Shown piece by piece: positions 12,162 to 22,234 of a DNA stretch of 64,000 bases. Numbering within the stretch: position 1 is the stretch's first letter; each line of letters opens with the position of its first letter. The DNA is from Aphelocoma coerulescens (lineage: Eukaryota > Chordata > Aves > Passeriformes > Corvidae). Both the position numbers and the translations under genes were made by a program. The notes beneath the pieces are model-generated. The model had not been told where the DNA came from and did not search any database. It worked only from the letters and a program-made list of their open reading frames with translations. The stretch covers positions 1,550,001 to 1,614,000 of the forward strand of contig NW_027184064.1 of the NCBI RefSeq assembly GCF_041296385.1, given 5' to 3'.

Positions 12162-13251
12162 TGTGTTGGTTTTGCATGGACTGGTTTTTGGTAGCGGGGA
12201 CCCACGGGGGTGACTTCTATGAGAAACTGCTAAAAGCTTCCACCATGTCTGGCAGAGCCAATCCCTGATGGCTCTGAAGATGGACATACCACTGGCCAAG
12301 GCTGGGCCAATTAGAGATGGTGGTAACACCTCTGTGATAACATATTTAAGAAGAAAATCAAAACAAAGTGGGGCACCCAGTTTTAATTCCAGCCAGAGAA
12401 GAGGAGGAGGTGAGAACATGTGAGGGAAACAACATGGAGACACCAAGGTCAGTGAAGAAGGAGGGGGACGAGGTGCTCCAGGCACCAGAGCTGAGATTCC
12501 TCTGCAGGCTGTGGTGAAGACCATGGTGAAGCAATTGTTCCCCTACAGCCCATGGGGATCCATGGGGGAATGCAGAGATCCACCCACAGCCTGTGGGGGA
12601 GGTGCCCACACCAGAGTGGGTGGATTCCTGGAGGAGGCTGTGATCCAGTGGAGATCCTGGAGAGATCCTGGAGAGAGGGGGCCCCTGCTTCCAGGCTGGA
12701 GCAGCCTGTCCTTGGGGCACTGCACCCTGTGGAAGAGAGACCCATGCCACAGCAGTTTTGGGAGGACTATTTGCCTTGGGAGGACATCATGTTGCAGCAG
12801 TTTTGGGAGGACTGCTGCTTGTGAGATTGGACCCACGGTGAGGAAGCTCACAGAGAAGTGTCTCCTGTGGGAAGGGACCCCATGGCATAGCAAGGGAAGG
12901 ACTTCTCTCCCTGAGTAGTGGAAGAAAACCTTGGGTGATGAACTGACCAAAACCCCCACGCCTTGTCTCCTTGCGCTGTCAGTGGGAAAGAGGGAGGGGT
13001 TGGGGGAAGAAAAGGTGTTTTTAAGGGCTTATTTTGCTTTTCATTATTCTCCTCTGATTTTGTTAGTAATAAACTCACTTTGTATCTCTTAAGTTGAGCC
13101 TGTTTTGCCCTTGGAGTGTTTTCTCCTGGTCCTTATTTCAACTCATGAACCCTTCATTAAATTTTTCTCTTCTCTGCCCAGCTGTAGCAGGGGAGGGTGA
13201 ATGAGCAGCCTTCATGGGTGTCTGGCATTTGGCCAGTGTCAAACCATGACA
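12162..13251 (+). mobile_element. Solo ERVL-type LTR, 1090 bp, complete
   Basis: This is a complete LTR that begins TGTGTTGG, ends CCATGACA and is flanked by CATGG on both sides. From memory it matches the abundant avian ERVL LTR family, including 'agccaatccctgatggctc', the TATA-like 'catatttaag' (12341-12350) and 'gtgagaacatgtgaggg'. Around 12490-12880 it carries repeated 'cccatgg...gcag' units, and AATAAA is at 13068-13073. The U5-like tail reads 'gcctgttttgcccttgg'. The forward and reverse open frames between 12060 and 13078 (up to 154 codons) come from the GC-rich repeats and show no retroviral domain. No internal retroviral region follows, so it is a solo LTR left by LTR-LTR recombination. 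Confidence 0.9.
13068..13073 (+). terminator. LTR polyadenylation signal AATAAA
   Basis: AATAAA lies about 180 bases before the 3' end of the LTR, where the R/U5 border is expected. It fixes the orientation of the element as forward. Confidence 0.65.
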
Positions 13252-13256
13252 CATGG
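13252..13256. repeat. Target-site duplication CATGG (right)
   Basis: Right-hand copy of the 5-bp duplication described at 12157-12161. Confidence 0.85.
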
Positions 13257-13299
13257 TGAGGGGAACAGTGTGAGAGACAGCCCTGAGATCACTGAGGTG

Positions 13300-13460
13300 A
13301 TTGGACATTGGACTGCTCTGCCCAGTGAGGTGGTCGAGTGTTTAAGGAAAGACTGGATGTGGCACTCAGTGCCATGGTCTGGTTGACAAGGTGGTGATTG
13401 GCCACAGGTTGGACTCAATGATCTCAGAGGTCTTGCCAGACTAATTGATTCTGTGATTCT
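13300..13460 (+). mobile_element. CR1 3'-end fragment, forward
   Basis: The run 'tgcccagtgaggtggt...gactggatgtggcactcagtgccatggtctggttgacaagg...ggttggactcaatgatctcagaggtctt' is a CR1 3' untranslated end. It closes in the diagnostic repeats 'attgattctgtgattctgtga'. The element is strongly 5'-truncated, as CR1 usually is. The exact 5' edge (13257-13310) is unclear. It lies between the two presumed halves of an older ERVL LTR. Confidence 0.8.
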
Positions 13461-14048
13461 GTGAGGGAACAAGGACATGCTCCAGGTGTCCCAGCAAGGA
13501 TTCCTGTGCAACCTGTGCAGGAGATCAGGGTGGAACACCTATTTCCTTGTATCCCATGGAGAGGTTGCAGCAGAGCAGATTTCAGCACCCATGAAGAGCC
13601 CCATGCTGAAGCTGGAGCACAAGCAGGAGAACCTGTGGACCATTGACAGTCCCTGTTGTAGCAGGCTTATCTTAAAGGACTGCAGCCCATGATAAGGAAC
13701 TTTACTGGACCAGAGGTAGGGGTTCAAAGGAAAGAATAGAGGAAAAGAACAGTACAGACTGACTGCCTATTCCCCATCCCACCTGCACCACTCAGAGGAG
13801 GTAGGAGAGGGAGTGAAGTTGAGCCTGGGAAGAGGGTGACTAGGGGAAGGTGGTGTTTTTGTTATTTTTCTTCTTTCCATTCAGGTATATCTTAATTGGC
13901 AATAAATTAAGATACTTTTAGAGCTGGGTCTGTTTTGCCCATGACAGTAACTGGTGTATGATCTCCTTGTATTTGTGTCAGCCCATGAGCTTAATTTTAT
14001 TTTCTCCTCCTGTCCTACTGAGGAGTGGGAAGAAGAGAGCGGGCATAT
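13461..14048 (+). mobile_element. 3' part of an older ERVL-type LTR
   Basis: This resembles the 3' half of the avian ERVL LTR family. Landmarks are 'attccccatcccacctgcaccactcagaggagg', 'agttgagcctgggaagagg' and AATAAA at 13901-13906. They are followed by 'tctgttttgcccatgacagtaactggtg' and 'cagcccatgagc...tttctcctcctgtcc'. It stops at about 14048 without the usual CA end. A second fragment of the same part is at 55175-55504. Its 5' half may be 11974-12161. Confidence 0.7.
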
Positions 14049-14316
14049 AGCATATCTTTCACTACCCTTCTTCAACTGCAGCCAGAAATCATGGCAATAG
14101 TTTTTATGTTCCTTTGTACTTAAAAATCAAATCTATTTTCCAAAATAGCCATTGTATCACACACCATGGGTTTGCATGTCATCTTATGTGTGAGGATTGT
14201 TACCATGCAGAATGGTCTTTCCAGTTATCAACTAAGCTATTGCAGGTTTTCCAGCCTTTCAGTATTTGCATATTTTTTATCCAAGTACTTTTTTGTGCAA
14301 AACCTATAAGTACTTC

Positions 14317-14321
14317 CTGAA
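14317..14321. repeat. Target-site duplication CTGAA (left)
   Basis: CTGAA precedes the LTR at 14322 and recurs directly after it at 15268-15272. Confidence 0.85.
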
Positions 14322-15267
14322 TGTCTTGGTTTGAAAGACAGGTGTCTGCCAAGGAAGGCAGGAGTCTCCCTTGAAATGGAAGGAAAAAGAAAATTTTGCA
14401 ACCCCCTTCCCTCCAAATTATTATAATTTTGAAATTAGGGGCTTTCAGGCAAAGATATGAGAAACAGGAATAACAGTTCTATACTATTTTATAGATATAT
14501 GTATAACAAGGCAAACAAACAACAATAACTATGGCAGTAACAGCAAACAATCACAAACCCAGTGCCAGCCTCTCTCAGCTGTCAGGCCCTTTCCCCTCAG
14601 GTGCAGTTCCGCTCGCAGCCAGCAGGGGCACTGGCGGCTCCCGGTGAGCAGGGCAGGTGCGATGGTTCCCCCGCAGCTGCAGGAGGCGCTCTGGAGCGAG
14701 CTTGGGGAGCAGGCGGCACTGGTGGCCTGGGATCCCGGGAAGAGATGGAACAAAGGCTTCACAAACCCCCCGGGAAGCCGATCCCTGTGTCCAGCCAGAC
14801 CCTTGGGAACAGCAGGCTGGAACAGCAGGCTGGAACAGCAGGGACAAGCACAAATCCTGGGCGGCAGATGAGATGTATCAAAACTCCAGAGCTTCAGTGG
14901 AAAACCCCTGGAAGTCTGGGCAGGCAGGGCATGCGGGACTACAACGTAGCAAAAGGCTCAAAGCAACAGTGGGCAGCAGGGCGGCTGCAGGCCAGCTCCC
15001 AGCAGGGCAGTGAAAGGCGGGCTCGGGAATCCCAGGGTCTCTCCGGTAGAAGGAAGGCAGCCAAAGAAGCAGCCTCTCTCTCCATCCAAATGCTGGGAAC
15101 TGGCTGCCCACAAGCCCAGGTGAAAGAGAGTAGCCAGATGCACACCACTGCTATGGCCAGGTCTTTAGATTTTCTTAAGCACCCAGTAATTTGTTCCCCT
15201 GACAACATGTACGGGGAAAATTCCTTTAAGAGAAAAAGAAAACAGGAGGAGAACTAAAACCCCAACA
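14322..15267 (-). mobile_element. Solo LTR, 946 bp, with a 231-codon antisense frame
   Basis: The block runs from TGTCTTGGTTTG to AAACCCCAACA, imperfect inverted ends with TG...CA, flanked by a perfect 5-bp CTGAA duplication. The reverse orientation is only a preference. On that strand it starts TGTTGGGG and has a TATA-like 'ctataaaata' near 14497-14488. No AATAAA is visible on either strand. The GC-rich 14560-15110 part contains overlapping open frames on both strands. The longest, 14562-15257 forward (231 codons), is the longest in the window. It is rich in Gln, Gly, Ala and Ser with no domain, and it ends just inside the LTR border, so I regard it as a compositional by-product. 'ctggaacagcagg' is tandemly repeated at 14815-14843. 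Confidence 0.85.
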
Positions 15268-15272
15268 CTGAA
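15268..15272. repeat. Target-site duplication CTGAA (right)
   Basis: Right-hand copy of the duplication described at 14317-14321. Confidence 0.85.
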
Positions 15273-16597
15273 GCAGAGAACAGGATCCACAACATCCTTA
15301 TACTTAGTTTTGTATAATGTTCAAGATTGTATCTTTTATGGTCCTTTCTTTATAGATCAGTAAATCTTCAGACTAAAACAGGAGGTGAGAGACACCAATG
15401 TCTGTCATCACCAGTAGATTAAGCAGGACAGAACCCCAGGATTCTCATGCTGTGGAGGAATTCACTCCTCACTGAAGTCAGTACTATTTGTAAAATCAGT
15501 ACAAGACCTTCAGCCTGTTATCAGCAATGTAATTACTATATTTACAGAGTTACATGACTATAGTAGTCAGTGGAATGTTTAATATTAGGATTCCAGCTCC
15601 ACTTGAGTGTACATCAAACTTCTAAGCTCTGATAAAATGATAATAATTTTGATCATTTGCAGAAGTGAAATTTTGGGTTCTTGGAGCAGTAATTGGCTAA
15701 CTTTTCAATACCTATGCATTTATTGGAGTCAGGGATTTTAAGAACTACTTTCTCTTACTGAGTTGTTGCTAAATTTATCTTGACCATCACTTTAGCTGGT
15801 AAATTTTAGTGCCCCCCAATAAATGTACTTATGTGTGTCTATCCATGTATTGATGCATATTATCTGTGTACTCAAATGTCAGCAAATATCTGCAGAAGAC
15901 TGATAGCATTTTTCCAGGACAAAGTCACTTTCTTTCCATTTATCCGTCTGCTGTAACCAAGAAGTTGCACATTATAAACTAAAATTTCAGTTTGGTCCTG
16001 GTAAGATTGAGAGTAGTTCAAAAGTCTCTGGCATGCTAATTTCTGCAGGCTGATGTGTAAAACATGCAGTTAACTAAGCCTGTCATTAAGATTGGCTTTT
16101 ATTGTTAAATAAGTAGTTTATAATGTGTTAGCTAAGGTGCCTTGCACTTTACCACAAACTTGAAAGGCAGGATATAATAGCAATTCTAATGATACTCTTT
16201 ACAAATCATGATTAATCCAAATTGAGGTAGCTTCTGGAGTGAGCTCTCTTCCACTTATGTCAGGATTAGAACACAAGAATATGTACACAAAAATACGCGA
16301 ACTAGTTTATATGCTGTGAACTCCCACTTAATTTGGTCTTTTGGTAACTTGTTTACTCATATGCACTACTGCTTGCCATATATTATATCTTTCCACACAT
16401 TAATAAAAATTCCATCAGAATGAGCCATTATTTGGAAAACATTTATTCAGTTGTATTTTTCTGCCATCTTTGTTAATATTATTGAAGCACTAAAAGTTTG
16501 TATAGAATGTGGACTCCAGGATTTTTATTAGGGAACATTCAGATATCAGCCTTTTACTTTACTTTAATGAGGTCTTATTAGACAATGTTATTCACAG
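15273..16597. other. AT-rich DNA without recognisable features
   Basis: Nothing here is supportable as a gene or repeat. Confidence 0.55.
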
Positions 16598-17522
16598 ATG
16601 CATAGAATCATAGAATGGGCAGGAACATCTTTCACCAGATCAGGCTGTTCAGAGCTCCTTCCAACCTGACCTTGAACACTTTCAGGGCAGAGGCACCCAC
16701 AACTCTGATCAACTTCTTCCAGTGTCTCATCACCCTCACTGACAAAAATGTCTTCCCAATGTCCAATCTAAATCTACCCTTTTTCAATTTAAAACTATTG
16801 CCACTTTTTTGTTACTACAGGCCCTGTTTAATAGCGCCCAGGTTTCTTATAAGCCCTTTTTAAGTACTGAAAGGTCACAACAAGGTCTCTCCAGAGCTTT
16901 CTCTTCTCCCAGCTAAATGACCCCAACTCTCTCAACCTGTCTTCACAGGAGTGCTCCTGCCCTCTGATTGTCTTTGTGGCCTTGTCTGGATGTAGACAAA
17001 TAGGTCCGTGTCTGTCTTCCATTAGGTATCCCAGAGCTGGATTCAACACTTCAGGTGGGCTCTCACAAGAGCAAATAGAGGGGGGGAATCATCTCCCTTG
17101 ACCTGCTGACAACACCTCTTTTTATGCAGCCCAGGATGTGGTTTGCTTTCTGGACTTCAAGTGCAAATTACTAGCTCATGTCCAATTCTCTGTCCACTAA
17201 TATCCACAAGTCCTTCTCCCCTGGCCTGCTCTCAACCCATTCATCCTTCAGTCTTTGTGGATGTGGGGGATTGCCTTAACCCAGATGTAGGACATTATGC
17301 TTGCCTTATTGAATTTCATGAGGTTTGCATGAGTCCACTCCTCAAATATGTCAAGGTGCCTTGACGTGGCATCCCTTCCCTCCAGCAAACCAGCTGCAAA
17401 ACTCAGCTTGGTGTCATCTGCAGACTGGCTGAGGATGTACTCAATCCCACTGGTGAAGATATGAAGTACTATTGGTCCCAGTATGGACCCTTAAAGGACA
17501 CCACTCCTTACTGGTTTCCACT
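16598..17522 (-). mobile_element. CR1, reverse strand, 3' segment of a split copy
   Basis: The reverse-strand CR1 starts on the plus strand with 'catagaatcatagaatgg', the complement of the CR1 3' terminal repeats. It continues through well-known CR1 text such as 'tccaacctgaccttgaacac', 'ctctcaacctgtcttcacaggag' and 'tggtgtcatctgcagac'. On the reverse strand, 16828-17049 decodes in part to LRELGSFSWEKRKL, a familiar CR1 relic. The element is interrupted at 17523 by LTR A and resumes after it near 18787. It has no intact frame. Confidence 0.92.
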
Positions 17523-17840
17523 TGTCATAGGTTAGCAAGCATAGTCCCAGAAGGGATGTCCTTGCTGAGGGGTGCTTACAGTTTCCTCTGGGACCTGATA
17601 GAACCTATCAGCTGGCCAGTTTGAATATGGACAATTCTTTAAGCCACTTAAAGTTGTGACCACCTCTGTGATCCACACTTAAGAATAGACAAACTCCCCC
17701 CCAAGCTCCCTCTCGTTTCCGGCGCTGGGACAGGTGGCTGCAGGCCCCATGCAGGGGCAAGCAGGCCTGGCCAGGCCCTGCTTGGGCCAGGCTGGGCCGG
17801 GCCACGGCCATCCTGAAGCCAGGGGCCTGTTCCAGCCATG

Positions 17841-17900
17841 GAACCCCCCCCCCCACTGCCTTGCCGTGGGCAGCCAGAGTGGCTTGGTTTCCCCCCCCCC
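17841..17900. repeat. Two poly-C runs (G-quadruplex-prone reverse strand)
   Basis: Runs of about 11 and 10 cytosines at 17844-17854 and 17891-17900 lie inside the U3 region of LTR A. LTR B has a related C-rich tract near 28243-28275. Confidence 0.8.
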
Positions 17901-18681
17901 TCCACTGCGATAAGAAATATTCAACATTCCAGCTGCAAAGCTTCAAGGCCAAGGTGAGATTAACCCTTTTATTGCTGTGAAGAGCTGAAAACCTGAGGGA
18001 AGAGAGAGAGAGGAGATGCTTAAAGCTGAAATTCTGTTGTGAAGCTATGATATATCAGAGTACCCCGTTGTAATTTCATGAAGATATGGGGGGTGGAGTG
18101 TTCAACTCCTAAGCAATAAGCAGATGCTGATGCAGCTGTAATTTCATGAGAAGTTTGGACAGGGAGAGATGAACCAGATGAGGACTTTTGCTCCAAACGG
18201 GAAAGGAGAAAACCTCAGTTCCTAGAGATGCTCCCAGAGATAGTCCTAACAATGAAGATGAGGAAGACCCTTTGCTCCCAGGGAAGGAGAAGGGCCTCTG
18301 GTTTTTTTTTGTTTCTGAATGGCTCAACCTTAAAATTGTACCCCAAAAACCTTCAAGAGTGGACCCTCGAAAGCAATTGTGAGACAAGCTGCAAGTTGGG
18401 GGAAGGGACTCACATCGCGAGCAGAGAGACTCCTCTTCCTAAATGGACTGAACAATATTTGGAAGTGGGTGGCTGTCTCGTTGTGATACTGTTTTCATAG
18501 CACGAGCAAGAAGAGACTTCTCTTTCTAAATGGACTGAACAAGGTTATTATGGAAGTGGTAAACAGACTGAACATCTTAAGGGTTGTCTTTTTACATTGT
18601 CAGTGGGAGAAGGGAGGAAGGTGGGGGGAGGAGGAGAGTTCTGAAGGTGGTATAATTTTTTTTCCTTCTTTTAGGTCTGTT

Positions 18682-18687
18682 AATAAA
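18682..18687 (+). terminator. LTR A polyadenylation signal AATAAA
   Basis: AATAAA within 'ctgttaataaacttctttat' is at the R/U5 border position shared with LTRs B, C and 4809-6310. Confidence 0.65.
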
Positions 18688-18786
18688 CTTCTTTATATTC
18701 TTTCAAGTTTGGTGCCTGCTTTGCATTTCTCCTAATTCTTATCTCACAGAAGGTAAACAGTAATGAGTATTTTAGACCAAACCACT

Positions 18787-19140
18787 ACACATTTAAACTA
18801 TCAATCTTTGGAGGCAGCTAGCCAGAGAATTCCTGACATGTTAAAGAGTCTTCCCTTCAAATCCGTATCTTTTCAATTTAGATACAAGAATATTGTGTGG
18901 GACCATGTCAAAGGCCATGCAGAAATCTATGTAGATCACACCTGAACCTCTTCCCTTGTCCATTGATGCAGTTGCTCCGTTGTGGAAGACCACTAGACTA
19001 GTCAGGCACAGATTCCTCTTGGTGAAGCCATGTTTCCTGTCTCTAGCCACCTTTCTCTCTCTCATGTGTTTGGACATATCTTCCATGAGGACATGCTTCA
19101 TGATCTTAGCAGGCAGACAGCTGAGGCTGACTGAATGAAG
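18787..19140 (-). mobile_element. CR1, reverse strand, 5' segment with RT relic
   Basis: This is the continuation of the CR1 copy split by LTR A. On the reverse strand, between about 18920 and 18855, the frame reads MAFDMVPHNILVSKL followed by KRYGF. This matches the CR1 reverse-transcriptase segment 'KAFDTVPHNIL...KLERYGF' with few changes. The segment ends near 19140 at 'gctgaggctgactg', where the element is 5'-truncated. The open frame at 18841-19206 is this relic plus flanking bases. The gene is non-functional: it has lost the rest of ORF2 and carries the LTR insertion. Confidence 0.9.
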
Positions 19141-21510
19141 CTGATCAAATATACATAAAATGTAATGAGTAGACAGTATGGAATATGGTAGCTGACATTG
19201 CAACAAGATTTATTAATTTTTTTGCAAGCTATGTGAATAATTAGGCTATTTGTGTGATTTTATGTTTGATTTGGATATACATCCTTCTTTCCTGCCCTTT
19301 TGATGCAAAAACTGATTTTTTAGCACAATCCTGTAATTCAAATGGGATGTGTGTAAAATATATCAGGAACAGATCATGGAACATGTGATATGAAACATGC
19401 AACTAATCTGAACAACTAATCTGAACTTCACAAAGGATTCTTTAGAGAACCACTGAAACCACTGTTTACTGTATCTGAAAAATTGGTTTACATGTAAGAG
19501 TTCTCCAATTTATTCATGGGCAATAGTTTCACTGTCAGTAAAATTAGATTAAGAATAAAATTGCCTGCATAGTCTAATTATATAACTGAATGTTAGTGCT
19601 CATACTATAGACAAACAATCACAAAGCACTTGCAAGAGAAACTAAGAATTAAGTATTTTCCAGGTGAATAGATTGCAAAGTTGCTACTGCTTGCTATCAA
19701 GAGTACAGAGAATAAATTCAACTTCATATTATCACAATAAAAGGAAGAATCAAAGAAAATGTACCATCAAGGAACTTGTCTCTTAGCAGTAGTTCCATGT
19801 TAATGAGTTTATTAGCTTAGGTGCCTTCAGTATTTTGGAGTTGTACCACAGTGTTAACAAACTCAGAGCAGTAAGTGCCTAGAGATTTTGTCAAGTGGAA
19901 AGAGATTTTCAACAGTTATAATCTTAATGACTGTAGTCATTTTGTGGGAGTGAAGAAAAGGGTGAGAAATACGAATAGAAATTGTTAATTGTATGGTTAC
20001 TTGATAAATTATATAGGAAAAAAGCTTAGTTACAAAAAAGGAGGAAATACTTGGCATCTAATAAAAATGTTCTCTTTGAAATCCTTTACTTTGTTGTATT
20101 AGAGTGTGGGATATGCACAAAGTCTGATCATTTTAAATAAATGTGACAGATAAATACACTCAATTGACTGTTTACTAAACCAATTTAAGAATAGAAACAA
20201 TTGTAAAATATAGGGCTACTGGCTGCAGTTGGATTATAGAAAATAAATCAATTTCATTCTAACACTTGTGGCAAATAAATAACTCAATTATTCTAATTCA
20301 ATTTGTCAATGCTGTCATTCATTGAGAAAGACAAGCTCAGTAGAAACATCAAGAGTTGGAGAACATATTAGATAAAAGACTGATTCATAGAGCTGTTCCA
20401 GATAAATGTATTTGTCAGAGGTGATACAATACATATGTGTGCTCAGCTTTTTCAGGTTCTAGAAACTTCAAGATGGATGGTTTCATGTGCATTTGGTAAG
20501 CACAGATGGCCTGGCATAACTAGCATTAATTTCATTACATAAAAAGAGCATTGCCTGCAAAATTAATGCAAACAATTCTGTGTCTGGGAATACTGGGACT
20601 TCACAGAACTGGCAGTCTAGGGGAAGATGTTTTCACAGCTACGCCTGCAAGTTCACGCTAATGAGAGGTTGGATTTCCAAGGAACAGTCAGTGCTTTTGA
20701 CATGAGAAAAACAGATATCCCATAAATAAAAAAACCCAAACAAAACAATAGAGAAACAAATTGATGACCAAGTGACAAATACCCTGCAACCTGGAATCAC
20801 TAAAAAGTGGCAGGTGTGGAGCAATATGATCTGCATGGCAAAACTGAGTTAATAACATTCTGTTAGAAGACTTTTGGAAGGTTAATGAATTGTCATTCTT
20901 CCTCAGTCAAGGGAGTATTCCATGGAAATTCTACAGTTTGAGGATTTGGGTGAGGTAAAGATCAGAGGCACTGATTTTTAATAGACAACAATGGGCATGT
21001 ATAACCACTGTGTCCTTAGACAATTAGCATTTGAAATGGCAACTTTAAAATGAGGTGATTGTGAGGTGAATTAAATTTGTTCCAGAGAGGAAAAATTTCT
21101 GCAGGACTAAGCTGCTTGTTCAAAAAAAAAACCAATTCAAATTTTGCTAACATCAAGAGGACGCTGACAATAAGAACCCTTTTTGTTCCCAAAGCAGCAT
21201 TACCTAGGTCTACAGTTTGTTCTTCAATGGGGCTGAGTTGGTTAGGCCTGTGAGAGGTGCCACCTGCTTGCAAACAAAACAGTGGGGTAATTCAGCAATT
21301 TCTGCAGGGGAAGCTTTTGCTGTTCATTCAGTTGAAGGCTCAAGAATGGATTATGGGGACTGAGTAACATCTATATAGGGCTAAATCATATGTTTGCAAA
21401 TCAGCAACTGATTGTCTTAATGAGGCAAGAAGTAGTTAAAGGATGGTATAGTCTCTTCAACTGTTTTGACTGTGTTCTTGAAAGTTTACCAGGGCATGTA
21501 AGCTGATTCT
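19141..21510. other. AT-rich DNA without recognisable features
   Basis: No gene or repeat is recognised. Open frames are all under 90 codons and unconvincing. Confidence 0.55.
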
Positions 21511-21514
21511 GTAT
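21511..21514. repeat. Target-site duplication GTAT (left)
   Basis: GTAT abuts the LTR at 21515 and recurs at 22231-22234. A 4-bp duplication is typical of ERV1 (gammaretrovirus-like) integration. Confidence 0.85.
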
Positions 21515-22230
21515 TGATTCACCAAAATATGAATATCGATCTAATATCGATATCCAACTGAGACAGACAAAAACTCTCTAACAGTTTAGAGTTAGAAAGT
21601 GTATGTTTTATTTGGCACCAGGCTCTGTGTGGGATAGCTCCTTAAGATGCAGGGCCCCGATCCAAGCAAACACAAAGCCTTTAATTTACAAAAATTATGA
21701 ATATCCAAAATACAAATGCATATTCATAACATTAACACCTCCCATTCTCCGCTTCACATGGAAATGAGCTTAAATGTCATTAAGCATGCGTAGTGTGTGT
21801 TCTGAATTGAATCGGTGGTCTTGAATTGGGTCAGTGGTCCTAAAAAGATGAAGTATGCTCATCTTCCTCATTTTGACCTTTTTGCCTCTCTGAACTTTAA
21901 CAATCCTAATTACTTTACTGACCTCTAAGTTTCTTCTTGTGTGACTTTTGGATGGGTTCCCACAAAGGGAGGAAATTGGTAATTGTCCTTGTTCCCTACA
22001 CCAACTTATCAATATTTCTACTCCTCATTCTAAGCATAGCTAAGCAAACATGCAAATGACAGATCATCAGTTATTTGGTAATCAGTTACTAACATCTTAA
22101 AACCCATTTCAGGTCCAGCTCTCCTAACTATTTTAATTAACTCTAGCTGGGCCCATGTTCTTTCCTATTCCAACTAAACACAGCCAGCCTATAACTAAAA
22201 TCTTTATGTTTCTTCTAAATCTATGTTTCA
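21515..22230 (-). mobile_element. LTR E, copy 2: solo ERV1-type LTR, 716 bp
   Basis: On the reverse strand this reads TGAAACATAG...GTGAATCA. It is near-identical to copy 1 at 40379-41101. By eye there are roughly 15 substitutions over about 650 bases, apart from one variable stretch of about 40 bases near the 5' end. AATAAA on the reverse strand is at 21612-21607, about 90 bases from the 3' end. The different 4-bp duplications of the two copies (GTAT here, AAGG there) fix both borders independently. There is no internal retroviral region, so it is a solo LTR. The high similarity points to a comparatively recent arrival. Confidence 0.92.
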
Positions 22231-22234
22231 GTAT
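22231..22234. repeat. Target-site duplication GTAT (right)
   Basis: Right-hand copy of the duplication described at 21511-21514. Confidence 0.85.

Larger units (their letters stand above)
17523..18789 (+). mobile_element. LTR A: solo ERVL-type LTR inserted in CR1
   Basis: This forward LTR begins TGTCATAGGTTAGC and carries AATAAA at 18682-18687, then 'ggtgcctgctttgcatttct' as in LTR B and LTR C. It is nearly the same as LTR B (27918-29271) over most of its length, for example the shared 'gaagatatggggggtggagtgttcaactcc'. A and B differ by small duplications and deletions near 18290-18560. The junctions fall inside one CR1 copy: 'ctggtttccact' precedes it, and CR1 text resumes after 'accactacac'. 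The 3' end lacks about 45 bases present in B and C, and the 5-mer CCACT occurs at both edges (17518-17522, 18782-18786). The exact right border is therefore ambiguous between 18781 and 18789. Confidence 0.88.

Noticed and set aside
12060..12959. Long frames (130-154 codons) on both strands as genes
   Set aside because: They are translations of the GC-rich repeat units in the ERVL LTR and run in several frames at once.
14562..15257. 231-codon frame as a real gene
   Set aside because: It lies within a solo LTR with exact target duplications, has low-complexity composition and no domain, and overlaps other frames on both strands.
18841..19206. 121-codon reverse frame as a host gene
   Set aside because: It contains the CR1 reverse-transcriptase relic MAFDMVPHNILVSKL and is part of a truncated CR1.
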